Assembly (NCBI GenBank): GCA_964462145.1
Contig: CAYWYB010000120.1
Location: 1-14,016 of the forward strand
DNA from: GCA-2731375 sp964462145
Lineage (GTDB): Bacteria; Pseudomonadota; Alphaproteobacteria; GCA-2731375
Direction: 5' to 3'
Length of the DNA: 14,016 bases
This document shows, piece after piece, positions 13,915 through 14,016 of the stretch. Position numbers and translations under genes: made by a program. Under the pieces are notes generated by a model. That model was not told the origin of the DNA and searched no databases. It saw nothing but the letters and a program-made list of their open reading frames with translations. Numbering within the stretch: the stretch's first letter is position 1; every line of letters starts with the position of its first letter.

Positions 13915-14016
13915 GTCTTCCAATCCTTGAAATGTTCAATGGCCATTTCGATCACCCGGCCCTGGGTTTCCCGCCAGGCATCATGGGTCGAGCCCGCGAT
14001 ATGGGGCGTCAGCAGA
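13911..14016 (-). CDS. D-2-hydroxyacid dehydrogenase, C-terminal end (partial)
   Basis: Only the last 34 codons plus the stop lie in the window; the 5' part is beyond the right edge. The segment LLTPHIAGSTHDAWRETQGRVI contains the TPHIAGST block with the catalytic His of D-isomer-specific 2-hydroxyacid dehydrogenases (phosphoglycerate dehydrogenase-like), followed by a short helix ending IEHFKDWKT. The stop overlaps the start of the cytidylyltransferase gene by 4 bp. Together they may belong to a locus making a surface acidic sugar. The substrate is unknown. Confidence 0.8.
   Translation of the reverse strand, partial: LLTPHIAGSTHDAWRETQGRVIEMAIEHFKDWKT

Overview
The window looks like chromosomal DNA of an alphaproteobacterium, probably of the Rhodospirillales type. 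It is GC-rich, genes are tightly packed, and a tetratricopeptide-like membrane protein, a BamB-like lipoprotein and the GTPase Der lie in the order also known from enterobacteria (yfgM-bamB-der). No integrase, transposase, rRNA or CRISPR array is visible.

Layout. (1) 1-76: a complete tRNA-Ala(CGC), convergent with a membrane-anchored class III nucleotide cyclase (116-1168, minus). (2) 1288-3047, minus: a small predicted lipoprotein and an acetyl-CoA hydrolase/CoA-transferase family protein. (3) 3097-3359: a 263-bp palindromic element that can fold as a three-way junction, with one outer stem and two 95-bp hairpin modules. (4) 3401-6149, plus: a MmgE/PrpD family protein and an amidase-signature hydrolase, translationally close. 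(5) 6317-9763, plus: YfgM-like, BamB-like and Der genes with 5-7 bp gaps, an envelope-assembly/ribosome-assembly operon. (6) 9769-11394, minus: a thiamine-diphosphate enzyme of the acetolactate synthase/benzoylformate decarboxylase superfamily, ending 5 bp from der. (7) 11433-11543: two short palindromic repeats. (8) 11565-13063, minus: a three-gene cassette. It encodes a small protein with a twin-arginine-like leader and a Ser-Arg dipeptide repeat tail, an HPr-kinase-related P-loop kinase, and a PqqD-like (RRE fold) protein. (9) 13186-14016, minus: an acylneuraminate cytidylyltransferase-like gene overlapping the 3' end of a D-2-hydroxyacid dehydrogenase gene that runs off the window, probably part of a surface-glycan locus.

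The most interesting region is (8). A PqqD-like peptide-binding domain and an HprK-type serine kinase sit directly downstream of a small exported-looking protein with 16 serines in its last 36 residues, mostly as Ser-Arg repeats. This suggests a peptide-modification system in which the kinase phosphorylates the SR tail, with the PqqD protein presenting the leader. This is inference from gene order and family knowledge. The second most interesting region is (3), where two hairpin modules have unrelated but individually perfect stems around a shared core, with TA-bounded ends that resemble those of the element at 11433-11505.
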